Source of the DNA: Cryomorphaceae bacterium 1068
GTDB taxonomy: Bacteria; Bacteroidota; Bacteroidia; Flavobacteriales_D; Cryomorphaceae
Direction: 5' to 3'
NCBI GenBank assembly: GCA_027214385.1
Contig: JAPVXR010000003.1
Location: forward strand, 124,001 to 188,000
Length of the DNA stretch: 64,000 nucleotides
Both the position numbers and the translations under genes were made by a program. Shown in pieces: positions 1 to 9,450 of this stretch (its first letter is position 1; each line of letters begins with the position of its first letter). The notes below the pieces were generated by a model. It did not search any database, was not told where the DNA came from, and worked only from the letters and a program-made list of their open reading frames with translations.

Positions 1-2
1 CC

Positions 3-626
3 CGCGATGAGCAATTGAAATGGAGCATTAAGGCAGGAGGGCCTCTTGGCAGCCCTGAATATACCTTTAGCTACGCCGATGCAAACTACCTTTTGCTCAC
101 CGAAATCATCGAAAGCCTCACCGATAAGCCTTTCTACACTGCTATGCGCGAGCTTTTGCGCTATGAGGAGCTTGGGCTGAACAAGACGTGGATGCCCTCG
201 CTCGAAGAAAAGCCCGAGCAGACAAAAGAATTGGCACACCAGTACGACGATGACTCCGACTGGGATTCTTACGAAGTAGATGTCTCTGCCGATTTGTACG
301 GCGGCGGTGGTATAGCTTCTACCACAAGCGACCTGTCTAATTTTGCCTATAAACTTTTCAATTATCAAGTCGTGGGAGACACCGCTACTCTTAATTTGAT
401 ATTCACCGAAATCCCCACTCAGGATACCGTACCGAGCCATTACGGTTTCGGATTGTCGAATTATGAATTTTCAGGACATAAAGCATACGCCCATACGGGG
501 TTTTGGGGAACCATGGTTTTCTACTTCCCCGAATTGGATACCTCTATCGCCGTATTTGTTTTGGAGAGCGAACAAAGTAACTTGGGAAGAAGCATAGTGG
601 ATCATATCATCGGAATGCTCGAGTAG
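3..626 (+). CDS. Serine hydrolase (beta-lactamase/PBP-like fold), C-terminal part
   Basis: The reading frame is open to the left edge, so the N-terminus with the nucleophile SxxK motif lies outside the window; about 207 codons are visible. The segment with YADANYLLL fits the YxN-type second motif of class C beta-lactamase-like serine hydrolases. The HTG followed by FWG near the end fits the KTG/HTG third motif seen in the esterase and peptidase members. These enzymes usually work in the periplasm or outside the cell as esterases, D-amino peptidases or similar. The substrate cannot be told from this fragment. A TTG at 15 is an internal leucine codon, not a start, because the frame continues upstream of it. 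Confidence 0.8.
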   Translation, partial: RDEQLKWSIKAGGPLGSPEYTFSYADANYLLLTEIIESLTDKPFYTAMRELLRYEELGLNKTWMPSLEEKPEQTKELAHQYDDDSDWDSYEVDVSADLYGGGGIASTTSDLSNFAYKLFNYQVVGDTATLNLIFTEIPTQDTVPSHYGFGLSNYEFSGHKAYAHTGFWGTMVFYFPELDTSIAVFVLESEQSNLGRSIVDHIIGMLE

Positions 627-701
627 TATCCGATCGATTCCATTATCTGTTTCCTTAGGTAAAAATTTGCCATTCGGGAGCATACGTAACCGCTGTCACA
701 T

Positions 702-729
702 TTGAATGCCATGACCTTGCCTACCTTTA
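702..729 (+). promoter_or_regulatory. Putative promoter of the peroxiredoxin gene
   Basis: TTG at 702-704, 17 bases, then TACCTTTA at 722-729, one base off the Bacteroidota -7 consensus TAnnTTTG. It lies inside the 5' extension of the peroxiredoxin frame, which argues for the ATG at 759 as the start. Confidence 0.4.
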
Positions 730-758
730 AACAGGAAAAATCCCTTAACACAAAAGCC

Positions 759-1502
759 ATGGATGAAACACAAGAATATGAAGTAGTGAGCATGCCAAGA
801 ATTGGCGATGCTGCACCGAAATTTGAAGCTGTGACCACCCAAGGAAAAATCAATTTCCCTGCTGATTACAGCGGTAGTTGGGTCATTCTTTTTAGCCACC
901 CTGCCGATTTTACTCCCGTGTGCACCTCAGAGTTTATGACCTTCGCTACGATGGAGGAGAAATTCAATGAAGCCAACTGCAAACTGGTGGGACTTTCTAT
1001 CGACGGGCTATACAGTCACATAGCTTGGTTGAGGACCATCAAGGAGAAAATAGAATACAAGGGGATGAAAGATGTGGAAGTAAACTTCCCGTTGATTGAA
1101 GACATCAAGATGGATGTAGCCAAGAAATACGGAATGATTCAGCCCAATGAAGATTCTACAAAAGCCGTAAGAGCCGTTTTTTTCATCGATCCCAAAGGAG
1201 TCATCAGAGCGATTATTTACTATCCCCTCAGTTTGGGAAGAAACTTTGACGAATTGTATCGGGTAGTTCTTGCCTTAAAGACAGCCGATGAGTTTGGGGT
1301 AGCCACCCCTGCCGATTGGCGTCCGGGCGACGATGTGATTGTGAGCCCTGCAGGTTCTTGCGGAACGGCAAAAGAAAGAATGGAAGACGGAGAACTCGAC
1401 TGCAAAGACTGGTTCTTCTGCACTAAAAAACTAAGTAAAGAAGATGTAATGAATAAGGTCTTGAAAAAAGAAGTGAAAAGACCTGAGGTGAGTTTGAATT
1501 GA
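759..1502 (+). CDS. Peroxiredoxin, Prx6-type thioredoxin peroxidase
   Basis: A thiol peroxidase that reduces hydrogen peroxide and organic peroxides in the cytoplasm. Counting from the ATG at 759 (247 residues), the peroxidatic cysteine is Cys55 in the hallmark PVCTSEF context. Further cysteines at about 201, 215 and 221 (DCKDWFFC) match the C-terminal cysteine pair of archaeal and Bacteroidota Prx6-like 2-Cys enzymes rather than true 1-Cys Prx6. The open frame extends up to a TTG at 702 and an ATG at 711. I chose 759 because a promoter-like element sits at 702-729 and because the homologous region starts shortly after. The gene is monocistronic and ends before a strong bidirectional terminator. 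Confidence 0.93.
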   Translation: MDETQEYEVVSMPRIGDAAPKFEAVTTQGKINFPADYSGSWVILFSHPADFTPVCTSEFMTFATMEEKFNEANCKLVGLSIDGLYSHIAWLRTIKEKIEYKGMKDVEVNFPLIEDIKMDVAKKYGMIQPNEDSTKAVRAVFFIDPKGVIRAIIYYPLSLGRNFDELYRVVLALKTADEFGVATPADWRPGDDVIVSPAGSCGTAKERMEDGELDCKDWFFCTKKLSKEDVMNKVLKKEVKRPEVSLN

Positions 1503-1575
1503 TGCGAGCTTACCGCAAACGTTTAAAAATTGCAGTTCACTAATTTCAATTGCCGTAAGGCATCACCTGAACTGA

Positions 1576-1609
1576 AAAAGCCCCCGCCAATACAGTGGCG
1601 GGGGCTTTT
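1576..1609. terminator. Bidirectional intrinsic terminator
   Basis: Perfect 14-base inverted repeat: AAAAGCCCCCGCCA at 1576-1589 and its complement at 1596-1609, with a 6-base loop and an A run/T run on the two sides. It sits between the convergent peroxiredoxin and lipoprotein genes and can stop transcription from both. Confidence 0.93.
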
Positions 1610-1647
1610 GTTCTCACGTACTAACTTAAAGTTTTTGCAGCTTAAGT

Positions 1648-2496
1648 TTAGTTTCTTGACAAAGTCAGGAAGTCATTATCACCTGCGCCGATGTCTTCCA
1701 GATCAATAGTCGTAGCTGATGAAGAAGCAACTACCCAATCTTCGTTCAATTCATTGAGTACTGCAGGGCCTTGGAATCCAATGGTCAATTCAATGATGCC
1801 ATTGTCGATCGTAGAAATCCATTGACCAGTTCTTGATTGTGCATTTCTCTGAGCCGTTACCGATCCGTCAGCGTTAAATGTGAAGCTAACATTGTTGTAA
1901 TCGTTTGTGTCATTCACTCCGTTATCGGTGAAGTTTGATACGCTCCAAGCACCTCCTGTAGTAAGGTTTTCATTGAATGCATCGAGCTCAGGAGAAGGCT
2001 CAACCGGTCCACCACCTGTGCAATCCGTAACTTTTGCAAAAGATAGAACACCCGGGTTATTGTTCACATCTTCAATGAAAGAAGGAGCAGTTCTGTTGAG
2101 TGCCACGATGTTCCAATCGTCAGTGAGTTCATTTAACAATGGAATGGTGCCATTAAAGTTCAAGAAGAACTTTTGAACGCCATCATCAAAACCAATAGCC
2201 CATTGTCCTGAATAGTCTTGAACACCATTTCGTGCTACAACGGTTCCGTTATTGAAAAATTCGAAAACGAAGTTGCTGTAATCTGAAGTCTCGTCTATTC
2301 CTGCTTCTACAAATTGAGTGATTTCATAGCAACTTGATCCCGATCCGGAAGCATTTTTTGGGTCACCCATCGTAGCCTCGTTAGAAGCAGTAGCAGGGGA
2401 GTCATCCGTATCTTTTTCACAAGATGTAAAAGCGATGAGCGCAAAGCACATAGCGAAGAACTGAAAAGCTGAAAGAAAATTTGTTTTTGTTTTCAT
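1648..2496 (-). CDS. Lipoprotein with two tandem lipocalin-like repeats
   Basis: 282 residues. The N-terminus has a short basic stretch, a hydrophobic core and the lipobox AFTSC, so it should be a signal peptidase II lipoprotein anchored in the periplasm or outer membrane. After a Ser/Asp-rich linker there are two repeats of about 85 residues. Both have the order [D/N]xYxxxxFxFxxxGxVxAxxxxQxxxGQW, then a variable stretch, then LNEL[TN][DE]DW. This pattern resembles small beta-barrel (lipocalin-like) lipoproteins of Bacteroidota. Function and ligand are unknown. The coding region faces the shared terminator at 1576-1609. Confidence 0.8.
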   Translation of the reverse strand: MKTKTNFLSAFQFFAMCFALIAFTSCEKDTDDSPATASNEATMGDPKNASGSGSSCYEITQFVEAGIDETSDYSNFVFEFFNNGTVVARNGVQDYSGQWAIGFDDGVQKFFLNFNGTIPLLNELTDDWNIVALNRTAPSFIEDVNNNPGVLSFAKVTDCTGGGPVEPSPELDAFNENLTTGGAWSVSNFTDNGVNDTNDYNNVSFTFNADGSVTAQRNAQSRTGQWISTIDNGIIELTIGFQGPAVLNELNEDWVVASSSATTIDLEDIGAGDNDFLTLSRN

Positions 2497-2780
2497 TTTG
2501 ATTTGTATTAGGTGAAGTGTTTTTGATTTATTGAGACAAAGGAAATATAATGGTCAGTTATGACAATCAGAAATACATCAAAAGAATTTATAATATGTAT
2601 TGACATATGTTATGTATTGTCTGGAAATATTGATAATACTTATGTTTCTATCCTTTTGCATCAAAAAAATATTTTCACTTTTCATCCCGAATAATTCTTT
2701 AGAGTCATTGTGCCGGCAAAAATTGAAGGGGATTTGCATTTCAAATTACCTGAAGTCGGAGGGGATGGTATCTATTTCAT

Positions 2781-3962
2781 TTGACTAATTTCCCAATCGG
2801 TTTGAGGGCATTGTTTGGTTTTCTATTAAGTCATTTAAGTGTAGCTATCGCTACAGCTCAAACTCCCCAAGGAGTGTGGGTGACTTCTCATGAATTAAGA
2901 GTCGGTACTTATCAGGATTTAAATATTGAGGATCAGCAAATTTTATCTGCTATGAAAAACTACCTGAGTGAAGACTCGGTCTACTCAGAAGGCGGATGGA
3001 TTTTGATGGCAGATTCAGCCAATCAGATTGAGTTTCTTTCCGACATACGCTCTAGCATGCAAAAGGCAAAACATTCCAAGGATGGCGAGATGCTCCGCTT
3101 TGAAAGGGATTCTTTTTACCTCGAGGTAATGAGTGACTCAGATCTCTTATTGACAAGGAAATTCTATGATTCCTTTTGGCATGAATATCACTTCCACAGG
3201 CTACCCGATTCTATTTTGGATAAAGAAGATTTTGAATTGGCCTTCCCAAAAACGGGTGCTCATTTGGAACTCTTCGTTTCTGATACCCTTGACAGGAACT
3301 ATCAATTGGACTTTATCGATGCGAGGCAAGTTGTCATTACAGGTACTAAGGAAGGGATGCCATACACTGTTCGTGGCACATGGCATAGCCGATGGATTGG
3401 AAATACTCTCTTTTTCTCCTTTTTCGACAATCACTTTGAGAAAATGCAGCTCTACTTTTTTTACGGAGATTCAGCCAATGCCTTGATAGGTGGCACCTAT
3501 AATAATGCCGCTCTAATGGGCACTAAACCACCGCAGCTTTATACCACTCTGGCCTCTGCAGAAAGATCTGACAATTCAGAAAAGATTAAAAAAGACATTG
3601 TCGGCACGTGGGAGGCGGTTAATGAACCGCTGTTTTACGATCCCGCCATTGAGTTCGGCTTCCTTTCTTACCAGTCTTTTGAAATCACTTTCGATGCCGA
3701 CGGGAGTTTCAGCATGTTGAAATCGGGTACTGTGCTAAAGTATGGTGATTCCATTCCTCTGGAAGAAGAGACAAGAGGCGAGTGGGAGGTAGGCCCAATG
3801 GGAAGATACATTGTATTAACTCCTAAAGATGGTACTCCTTTATACTTTTCAATTGAAAGGGTCAATGCCGAAGAGCTGATTGTATACTCCCTAATGAAAA
3901 CACTTAGTGAGTTTCCGAATTACAATGTTTTTGAAAACAGAAAGATAGAGCTTAGGAAGTAG
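2781..3962 (+). CDS. Exported protein of unknown function with C-terminal lipocalin-like region
   Basis: 393 residues. No in-frame ATG exists between the upstream stop (2751) and codon 58. A TTG at 2781 (or nearby TTGs) gives a convincing signal peptide ending in a VAIATAQ-type cleavage site, so a TTG start is the best reading. The C-terminal third, from about residue 273 (GTWEA), has the GxW...FxxDGSF...GxW layout of lipocalin-like domains. A GVW near the mature N-terminus suggests a second, more diverged copy. I do not recognise the family. It lies alone between a divergent lipoprotein gene and prmA. Confidence 0.65.
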   Translation: MTNFPIGLRALFGFLLSHLSVAIATAQTPQGVWVTSHELRVGTYQDLNIEDQQILSAMKNYLSEDSVYSEGGWILMADSANQIEFLSDIRSSMQKAKHSKDGEMLRFERDSFYLEVMSDSDLLLTRKFYDSFWHEYHFHRLPDSILDKEDFELAFPKTGAHLELFVSDTLDRNYQLDFIDARQVVITGTKEGMPYTVRGTWHSRWIGNTLFFSFFDNHFEKMQLYFFYGDSANALIGGTYNNAALMGTKPPQLYTTLASAERSDNSEKIKKDIVGTWEAVNEPLFYDPAIEFGFLSYQSFEITFDADGSFSMLKSGTVLKYGDSIPLEEETRGEWEVGPMGRYIVLTPKDGTPLYFSIERVNAEELIVYSLMKTLSEFPNYNVFENRKIELRK

Positions 3963-4103
3963 AACCTTTAACTTATGCTATATAGGGTTCTGGTTCATCA
4001 TCTAAACCATCAATACGCCTTTGTGGACAACGCTCAAACCCTTACGCAAAACCAACTCACAATTCTTCCGAACTTCGACCTTTATACCCAACGCTCCCTT
4101 TGA

Positions 4104-4928
4104 ATGAACTACTTCGTATACCGTTTTTCGTGCGATCCTTTAAAGCCCACCACCGAGATTCTTACCGCTCAGTTGGCGGGGCTCGGCTTTGAAAGCTTTA
4201 TCGATACAGAAACGGGAACGGACGCGTATGTTCCCGCTAATTCAGAATCGGAATCAGAGGTGAAAGTCTTGATCGGAACATTGGAAGGCAACGTGAGTTA
4301 CTTGCGGGAAGAAATTCCCGAGCAAAACTGGAATGCCCAATGGGAAGCCGATTATGAACCCGTTTGCGTAGAAAAGAAATTCAGAGTGCGGGCACCGTTC
4401 CATCAAGTCGATCCTTCTTTTGAGCACGACATCTTGATACAACCCCAAATGTCATTTGGTACGGGCCATCACGAAACCACTTGGCTTATGCTCAACGAGA
4501 TGGAGACCATCGAGTGGGAGGGTCGATCACTACTGGACGCGGGTAGCGGTACGGGAGTGCTGGCTATTGCCGCCCGAAAACTGGGTGCCCATCGAATTCT
4601 GGCTTATGACATTGAAGAGTGGGCCTACCAAAATACCCTGGAGAACATCGCGTTAAATAAAATGGAGATGGAGATCTTAAAAGGAGATGTCTCGGTGATC
4701 GGCCAATCTACTTTTGGCGTGGTTTTGGCCAACATCAACAAAAATGTCCTATTGAACGATATTCCGCATTTTGCCAAAGCACTCGAACCCAAAGGGTACT
4801 TATTCCTAAGCGGCTTTTTCAAAACCGATGTGGATGATTTGGTGGCTTTCGCCGAAAGGCATCATTTGACGAAAGTAGCCGTACAAACCAAGAACGATTG
4901 GGCATTAATCAAACTTATAAAATCGTAG
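4104..4928 (+). CDS. prmA: Ribosomal protein L11 methyltransferase PrmA
   Basis: A cytoplasmic SAM-dependent enzyme that methylates ribosomal protein L11. The 274-residue length fits Bacteroidota PrmA. The FGTGHHET segment (residues 118-125) is the PrmA signature preceding the SAM site. DAGSGTGVLAIAA (about 145-157) is the glycine-rich SAM motif I, and the ANINKNVLL stretch matches the post-motif NxN region that replaces NPPY. The ATG at 4104 is the first start. The next gene begins two bases after the stop, so the two are probably co-translated. Confidence 0.95.
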   Translation: MNYFVYRFSCDPLKPTTEILTAQLAGLGFESFIDTETGTDAYVPANSESESEVKVLIGTLEGNVSYLREEIPEQNWNAQWEADYEPVCVEKKFRVRAPFHQVDPSFEHDILIQPQMSFGTGHHETTWLMLNEMETIEWEGRSLLDAGSGTGVLAIAARKLGAHRILAYDIEEWAYQNTLENIALNKMEMEILKGDVSVIGQSTFGVVLANINKNVLLNDIPHFAKALEPKGYLFLSGFFKTDVDDLVAFAERHHLTKVAVQTKNDWALIKLIKS

Positions 4929-4930
4929 GT

Positions 4931-7900
4931 ATGCTGAAACGCATTTTTATCCTCACTCTATTCACAGCACTCTCCCTTCAGGGCTTTTCGCAACTTCGCG
5001 AGTTTACCCGCGAAAAGCAAGCCTTCTATGACGAGCTCGAAAAACTACTTGTAGAAGCCGACAAAAAGGAAGGCAAGGCGCTGATGGAAGAAACCTTCGG
5101 TCCCTTTTGGCTCAATGGCGACATTTACAATGATGAGCAGAAAGCGAAAATCTACGATGTGGCCGACCTCATGCTCAAGAAGCGATTGCGCCCTTTTCCA
5201 TTTTACAAGTCGTTCATTATCTCCCTCATGTCTTTTCCAGGGTCACCTCAAGAAGGTGAAGGGTTTGATACATGGGTAGAAATAGTCAAGGTTCTGGAAA
5301 ATGGCAGCAAGAAAAAGATTGAGGAGTTTCTGACGATGACGGAAGGACTCTTGACGAGCAATACCTTCTACGAATCTCCTTCTACCATTTGGAAAGGAAC
5401 GAATGCCGGGTGGCAGTTTCGACTGGAAGACAAAGAGTATTTTATCGTTTTTCCTTCTACTGATTTGATCTGTCTTTCGAAAGGAGATAGTTCGGTGATA
5501 TACGCCACCAAAGGAGTTTTTGATCAGCAAAAAGAAAAGTGGAAAGGTGAAGAAGGGAAAATCACCTGGGAGCGGGCTGCGCTGGACCCCAATGAGACTT
5601 ATGCCGTAATTCAGCAGCCTTACGAGCTCAACACACGTTCTGCTTTTTTCAAAATTGATTCCGTTCTTTTCTTCAATGGTTTCTTTCAGTATCCGCTTCT
5701 TGGTACGGTCGAAGACAAGATTCTGGCCAATGTAACTCCGGATAAAGCGACTTATCCGCAGTTTTCATCTTACGATAAGAGATTGGCTATCGAGAACATT
5801 GTAGATAAGGTAGATTACAACGGAGGATTCCGAATGGAAGGGGCCAATCTCCAAGGGTTTGGTTCCAAAAGCGAGCCTGCAACCCTCACCTTCAAAAGAG
5901 ACAATACTCCGCAGGTAGTTACCTATTCACAGTTTTACACCATCAAGCCCGATGCAGTGGCTTCCCAAGATGCTAAGGTCATCATCCTACTTAATAATGA
6001 TTCCATCGTTCACCCAAGCCTGCAGTTAAGATTCAAGAATGAAACTCGCCTGCTTACTCTGATTCGGAGCAATGAAGGGCTGAGTAAGTCTCCCTATTTC
6101 GATACCTACCACGACCTGGAGCTTTACTTTGAGGCATTCTATTGGAATATTGATGATCCGATTATTCGGATGGGAAATCTCTTCGGAAGTACGGAAACCA
6201 GAGCTGCATTTATCTCTTCCAATTTCTTTAAAAAGCAGCTTTACCATGAACTCACGGGAATGGATCGGGTAAATCCCTTATATGCCATCCGGCAATACGC
6301 TCGTAAGATCAATGACGAAACTTTTGGAGCCCAAGGACTTTGTGATGATCTGCGTTTCAGGCTGGAAAGCTATATGCCACGCCTGATTGAAATGGCAAAC
6401 AAGGGATTTATCAATTACGATATCCCTACCCAGACCATTGAGGTAAAGCAGAAGCTCTACGACTACATTGCTGCGGAGGCAGGTAATATCGACTACGATG
6501 TGTTGATGTTCAACTCTGACGTGGCTGATGGCGACAATGCGGAACTCAACTTGATCAATTTTGATTTGGTGCTCAAGGGAGTAGATCGGATTCTACTATC
6601 TGACTCTCAGCAAGTGGCCATATTTCCAAAAGACGGATTGGTCAACGTGCGGAAGAATCGAGATTTTAACCTAGGAGGGGTTATCCGCTCGGGAAAATTT
6701 GAGTTTTATGGAGAGGAATTCGCTTTCGATTACGACAAGTTTCAGATCGATTTGATCACCGTTGACTCCTGCCGACTTTACGTCGAAGACTTCAGGCCTG
6801 AATACACCAGCCTGCGCCGTGTAAAGAACGTAATTGAAGGAATCACGGGGACCATTCAAATCGATAACCCCTTCAATAAATCAGGTCTTCAAGAAGAGTT
6901 TACCGAATTCCCCATTCTCACGGCTGATAAGGAATCATTTGTTTACTACGACAATGTCAATATTCAGCAAGGGGTGTATGAAAGGAGTGAGGTGTTTTAT
7001 GAGCTTGAGCCTTTCATCTTGGATAGTTTGGACAATTTTGCTACCGAGCAGGTGGCGTTTAGTGGGCGCTTTGTTTCAGGAGGAATTTTTCCTGAACTCG
7101 ATGAGAGTCTCAAAATTCAGGAAGACTACTCTCTCGGTTTCGTGCGATCTACTCCTGCAGAAGGTTTACCGCTTTATGGCAATAAAGCAACTTTCAAGAA
7201 TGACATTGTTGTCAATTACAATGGAATTCAAGGAGACGGACAGCTGGAATACTTTACGGCTACTGCCAATTCGGAGCAATTCACCTTCTTCCCTGATAGT
7301 ACACGAGGGATTACCAATTCCTTTACGAATACTTCCGTTTCTACGGGTACTGAAATCCCCGAAGCCAATGCCACTGAGGTTGACCTCACGTACCTGCCGC
7401 TCGCTGACCAGCTGAGCGCCGAGGTAATGCGCGAGCCCATCAATATGTTCAGTGGTCAGGCTATGGCCAAAAAAGGAACGCTTGATTTAACTCCGAAAGG
7501 AATGACAGGAAGAGGAATCGTTGAGTTTTCGGGAGCAGAATTGGAGTCGGATTCCATCCGATACAATTACCAAACCTTCGATGCAGATACCTCCGACTTC
7601 CGTTTACTGGCCCTGTCTGAGGCCAATTTGGCATTTAAAACCAATAACGTAAGCGCTCATATTGACTTTGAAAATCGGGTAGGAGAGTTTAAGTCCAATG
7701 ATGAGGAAACCACGGTAGAGTTCCCTGTAAACCAGTACATCTGTTTCATGGATGAGTTCAAGTGGTTTATGGACAAAAACGACATCTCTCTCGAAACCTC
7801 TCGAGAGATGGCCTCTGACTTCGTAATCGATACCGAGCTCGATATGAGTCGTTCTAACTTTTTTAGTATTAATGAAGATCAAGACTCGCTCAACTTCATG

Positions 7901-9373
7901 TCGCCAAAGGCAATCTATGATCTTGATACATATACTATCACCGCCGATCAGATACCTTGGATCCGCGTGGCTGACGCTAAGATTACACCAGATAGTGGGC
8001 GGGTGGTTATTCGCCGAAGAGCGCAGATGGACGAATTGGAAGATGCTACCATTTTGGCAAATTTCATCACGCAATACCACACCGTACAAAGTGCCACTGT
8101 CAAAATCAATTCGAGATTCGATTACAAGGCTTCAGGTCAGTACGCTTATGTGGATGAAAACAAACTGGAACGACTCATAACGTTGGAGTCCATTGGAGTC
8201 GACACCTCCCTTCAAACGGTAGGTTCGGGTAAAATCCTATCCATCGATGAGTTTTTCTTAAGTCCTCATTTTGAATACCAAGGAACGGTGAATTTGAAGT
8301 CGAACGATAAGTTCCTCACCTTCGACGGAAGTACGAGAATCATTCACGACTGCGACAGACTGGCTCGAAACTGGATGAAGTTCAATTCCATCATTGATCC
8401 TGAGAATGTCTTAATCCCTGTAGATACACTATTGACAGATGATAGAGGAAACCCCGTTGAGGTGGGCCTAATGGCCGAGAAAGACCCTTACATCGTATAT
8501 GGAACTTTCCTTTCGGATAAAAAAGACGATACGAACGAAAGTATCGTGACCTCAAGAGGATTTTTGAAATTCAACAAAAAGGATCAGACTTACGAGGTAG
8601 CGGCTACTGACAAGCTGAATCAGAATTCCCTTCCTGGTAATTACGTCTCTCTGAAAAAGGGAAGCTGTGCATTGACCGGTCTGGGGCGATTGGATTTAGC
8701 CGATGATTTGGGGCAAGTTGGCCTTGATGCTCTGGGAGAACTCAATTACGATCCGGTTAATGATAAAGTAGTGATTAACTCATCGATAGCGCTCAACTTC
8801 TATTTTAGTAGTTCAGCCTTAGATGAGATGCTGAAATACCTCTCCACGGTTTCGGATCTCAAACCGGTAGATTTTACCAAATCGAGGTATGAGTATGCCA
8901 TTAGAGAGCTCATGGGGCTCGAAGCTTCTGACAAAGTCATCTCTGAGTTGAGCTTGAGCGGAACCATCAAAAAAGTTCCTGATGAGTTGAATAAGACCTT
9001 CTTTATTTCAGATGTTAAAATGGTTTGGGACCCTGTAATGGAGTCATTTATTTCGGAAGGAGACATCGGAATTGCTGCTATTGGTAAGGATCAACTTTTC
9101 CGTAAAGTACCGGGTAAATTTGTAGTGGAGAAAAAAGCTAGTGGAGATGTAATGCACCTTTATCTTGAAGTAAATGATGCCAATTGGTACTACTTTACGT
9201 ACAAGAGAGGAGTGCTTCAATCATACTCCGGTAGCAAGGAATTTAACGCGATTCTTCTGGAAGAAAAAGAAGACAAGCGAAAGCAAGCAGGCGACAAAAA
9301 AGAAGACAATTACCTATATATGTTGGGATCAAAAAGCAAGCGGAGTATATTCTTGGATCAATTCGCATTTTAA
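4931..9373 (+). CDS. Very large exported protein of unknown function
   Basis: 1480 residues from the ATG at 4931, which directly precedes a clear signal peptide ending LQGFSQ. The frame opens upstream at 4898, but that start lies inside prmA and lacks the signal. The mature protein is rich in predicted beta strands with repeated short patterns such as GxxxFxGxxLxSDSI and LxFK/FxLxxN, loosely like the stacked strands of OstA/LptA-type proteins. I see no lipobox and no type IX sorting domain. The last residue is Phe, as in many outer-membrane barrels, which is weak evidence only. It follows prmA by two bases and is followed 77 bases later by a giant PorE-like protein, so an envelope role is likely. 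No known family is recognised. Confidence 0.75.
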   Translation: MLKRIFILTLFTALSLQGFSQLREFTREKQAFYDELEKLLVEADKKEGKALMEETFGPFWLNGDIYNDEQKAKIYDVADLMLKKRLRPFPFYKSFIISLMSFPGSPQEGEGFDTWVEIVKVLENGSKKKIEEFLTMTEGLLTSNTFYESPSTIWKGTNAGWQFRLEDKEYFIVFPSTDLICLSKGDSSVIYATKGVFDQQKEKWKGEEGKITWERAALDPNETYAVIQQPYELNTRSAFFKIDSVLFFNGFFQYPLLGTVEDKILANVTPDKATYPQFSSYDKRLAIENIVDKVDYNGGFRMEGANLQGFGSKSEPATLTFKRDNTPQVVTYSQFYTIKPDAVASQDAKVIILLNNDSIVHPSLQLRFKNETRLLTLIRSNEGLSKSPYFDTYHDLELYFEAFYWNIDDPIIRMGNLFGSTETRAAFISSNFFKKQLYHELTGMDRVNPLYAIRQYARKINDETFGAQGLCDDLRFRLESYMPRLIEMANKGFINYDIPTQTIEVKQKLYDYIAAEAGNIDYDVLMFNSDVADGDNAELNLINFDLVLKGVDRILLSDSQQVAIFPKDGLVNVRKNRDFNLGGVIRSGKFEFYGEEFAFDYDKFQIDLITVDSCRLYVEDFRPEYTSLRRVKNVIEGITGTIQIDNPFNKSGLQEEFTEFPILTADKESFVYYDNVNIQQGVYERSEVFYELEPFILDSLDNFATEQVAFSGRFVSGGIFPELDESLKIQEDYSLGFVRSTPAEGLPLYGNKATFKNDIVVNYNGIQGDGQLEYFTATANSEQFTFFPDSTRGITNSFTNTSVSTGTEIPEANATEVDLTYLPLADQLSAEVMREPINMFSGQAMAKKGTLDLTPKGMTGRGIVEFSGAELESDSIRYNYQTFDADTSDFRLLALSEANLAFKTNNVSAHIDFENRVGEFKSNDEETTVEFPVNQYICFMDEFKWFMDKNDISLETSREMASDFVIDTELDMSRSNFFSINEDQDSLNFMSPKAIYDLDTYTITADQIPWIRVADAKITPDSGRVVIRRRAQMDELEDATILANFITQYHTVQSATVKINSRFDYKASGQYAYVDENKLERLITLESIGVDTSLQTVGSGKILSIDEFFLSPHFEYQGTVNLKSNDKFLTFDGSTRIIHDCDRLARNWMKFNSIIDPENVLIPVDTLLTDDRGNPVEVGLMAEKDPYIVYGTFLSDKKDDTNESIVTSRGFLKFNKKDQTYEVAATDKLNQNSLPGNYVSLKKGSCALTGLGRLDLADDLGQVGLDALGELNYDPVNDKVVINSSIALNFYFSSSALDEMLKYLSTVSDLKPVDFTKSRYEYAIRELMGLEASDKVISELSLSGTIKKVPDELNKTFFISDVKMVWDPVMESFISEGDIGIAAIGKDQLFRKVPGKFVVEKKASGDVMHLYLEVNDANWYYFTYKRGVLQSYSGSKEFNAILLEEKEDKRKQAGDKKEDNYLYMLGSKSKRSIFLDQFAF

Positions 9374-9450
9374 GATCAACCAAATTATTGGTTTCTTCGT
9401 TGAAACATTCGTCTGAAGCGGACGTATAGGCGATACCTTTAAACTATAAC

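Noticed and set aside
2594-2619. Two TATGTATTG copies around an ACATATGT core
   Set aside because: Resembles the palindromes near 56900, but ACATATGT is expected by chance in AT-rich DNA and neither flanking gene is related to the XRE gene.
2600-2788. 62-codon open frame starting at a TTG upstream of the gene at 2781
   Set aside because: No conserved pattern and AT-rich composition. It overlaps the start of a better-supported gene.
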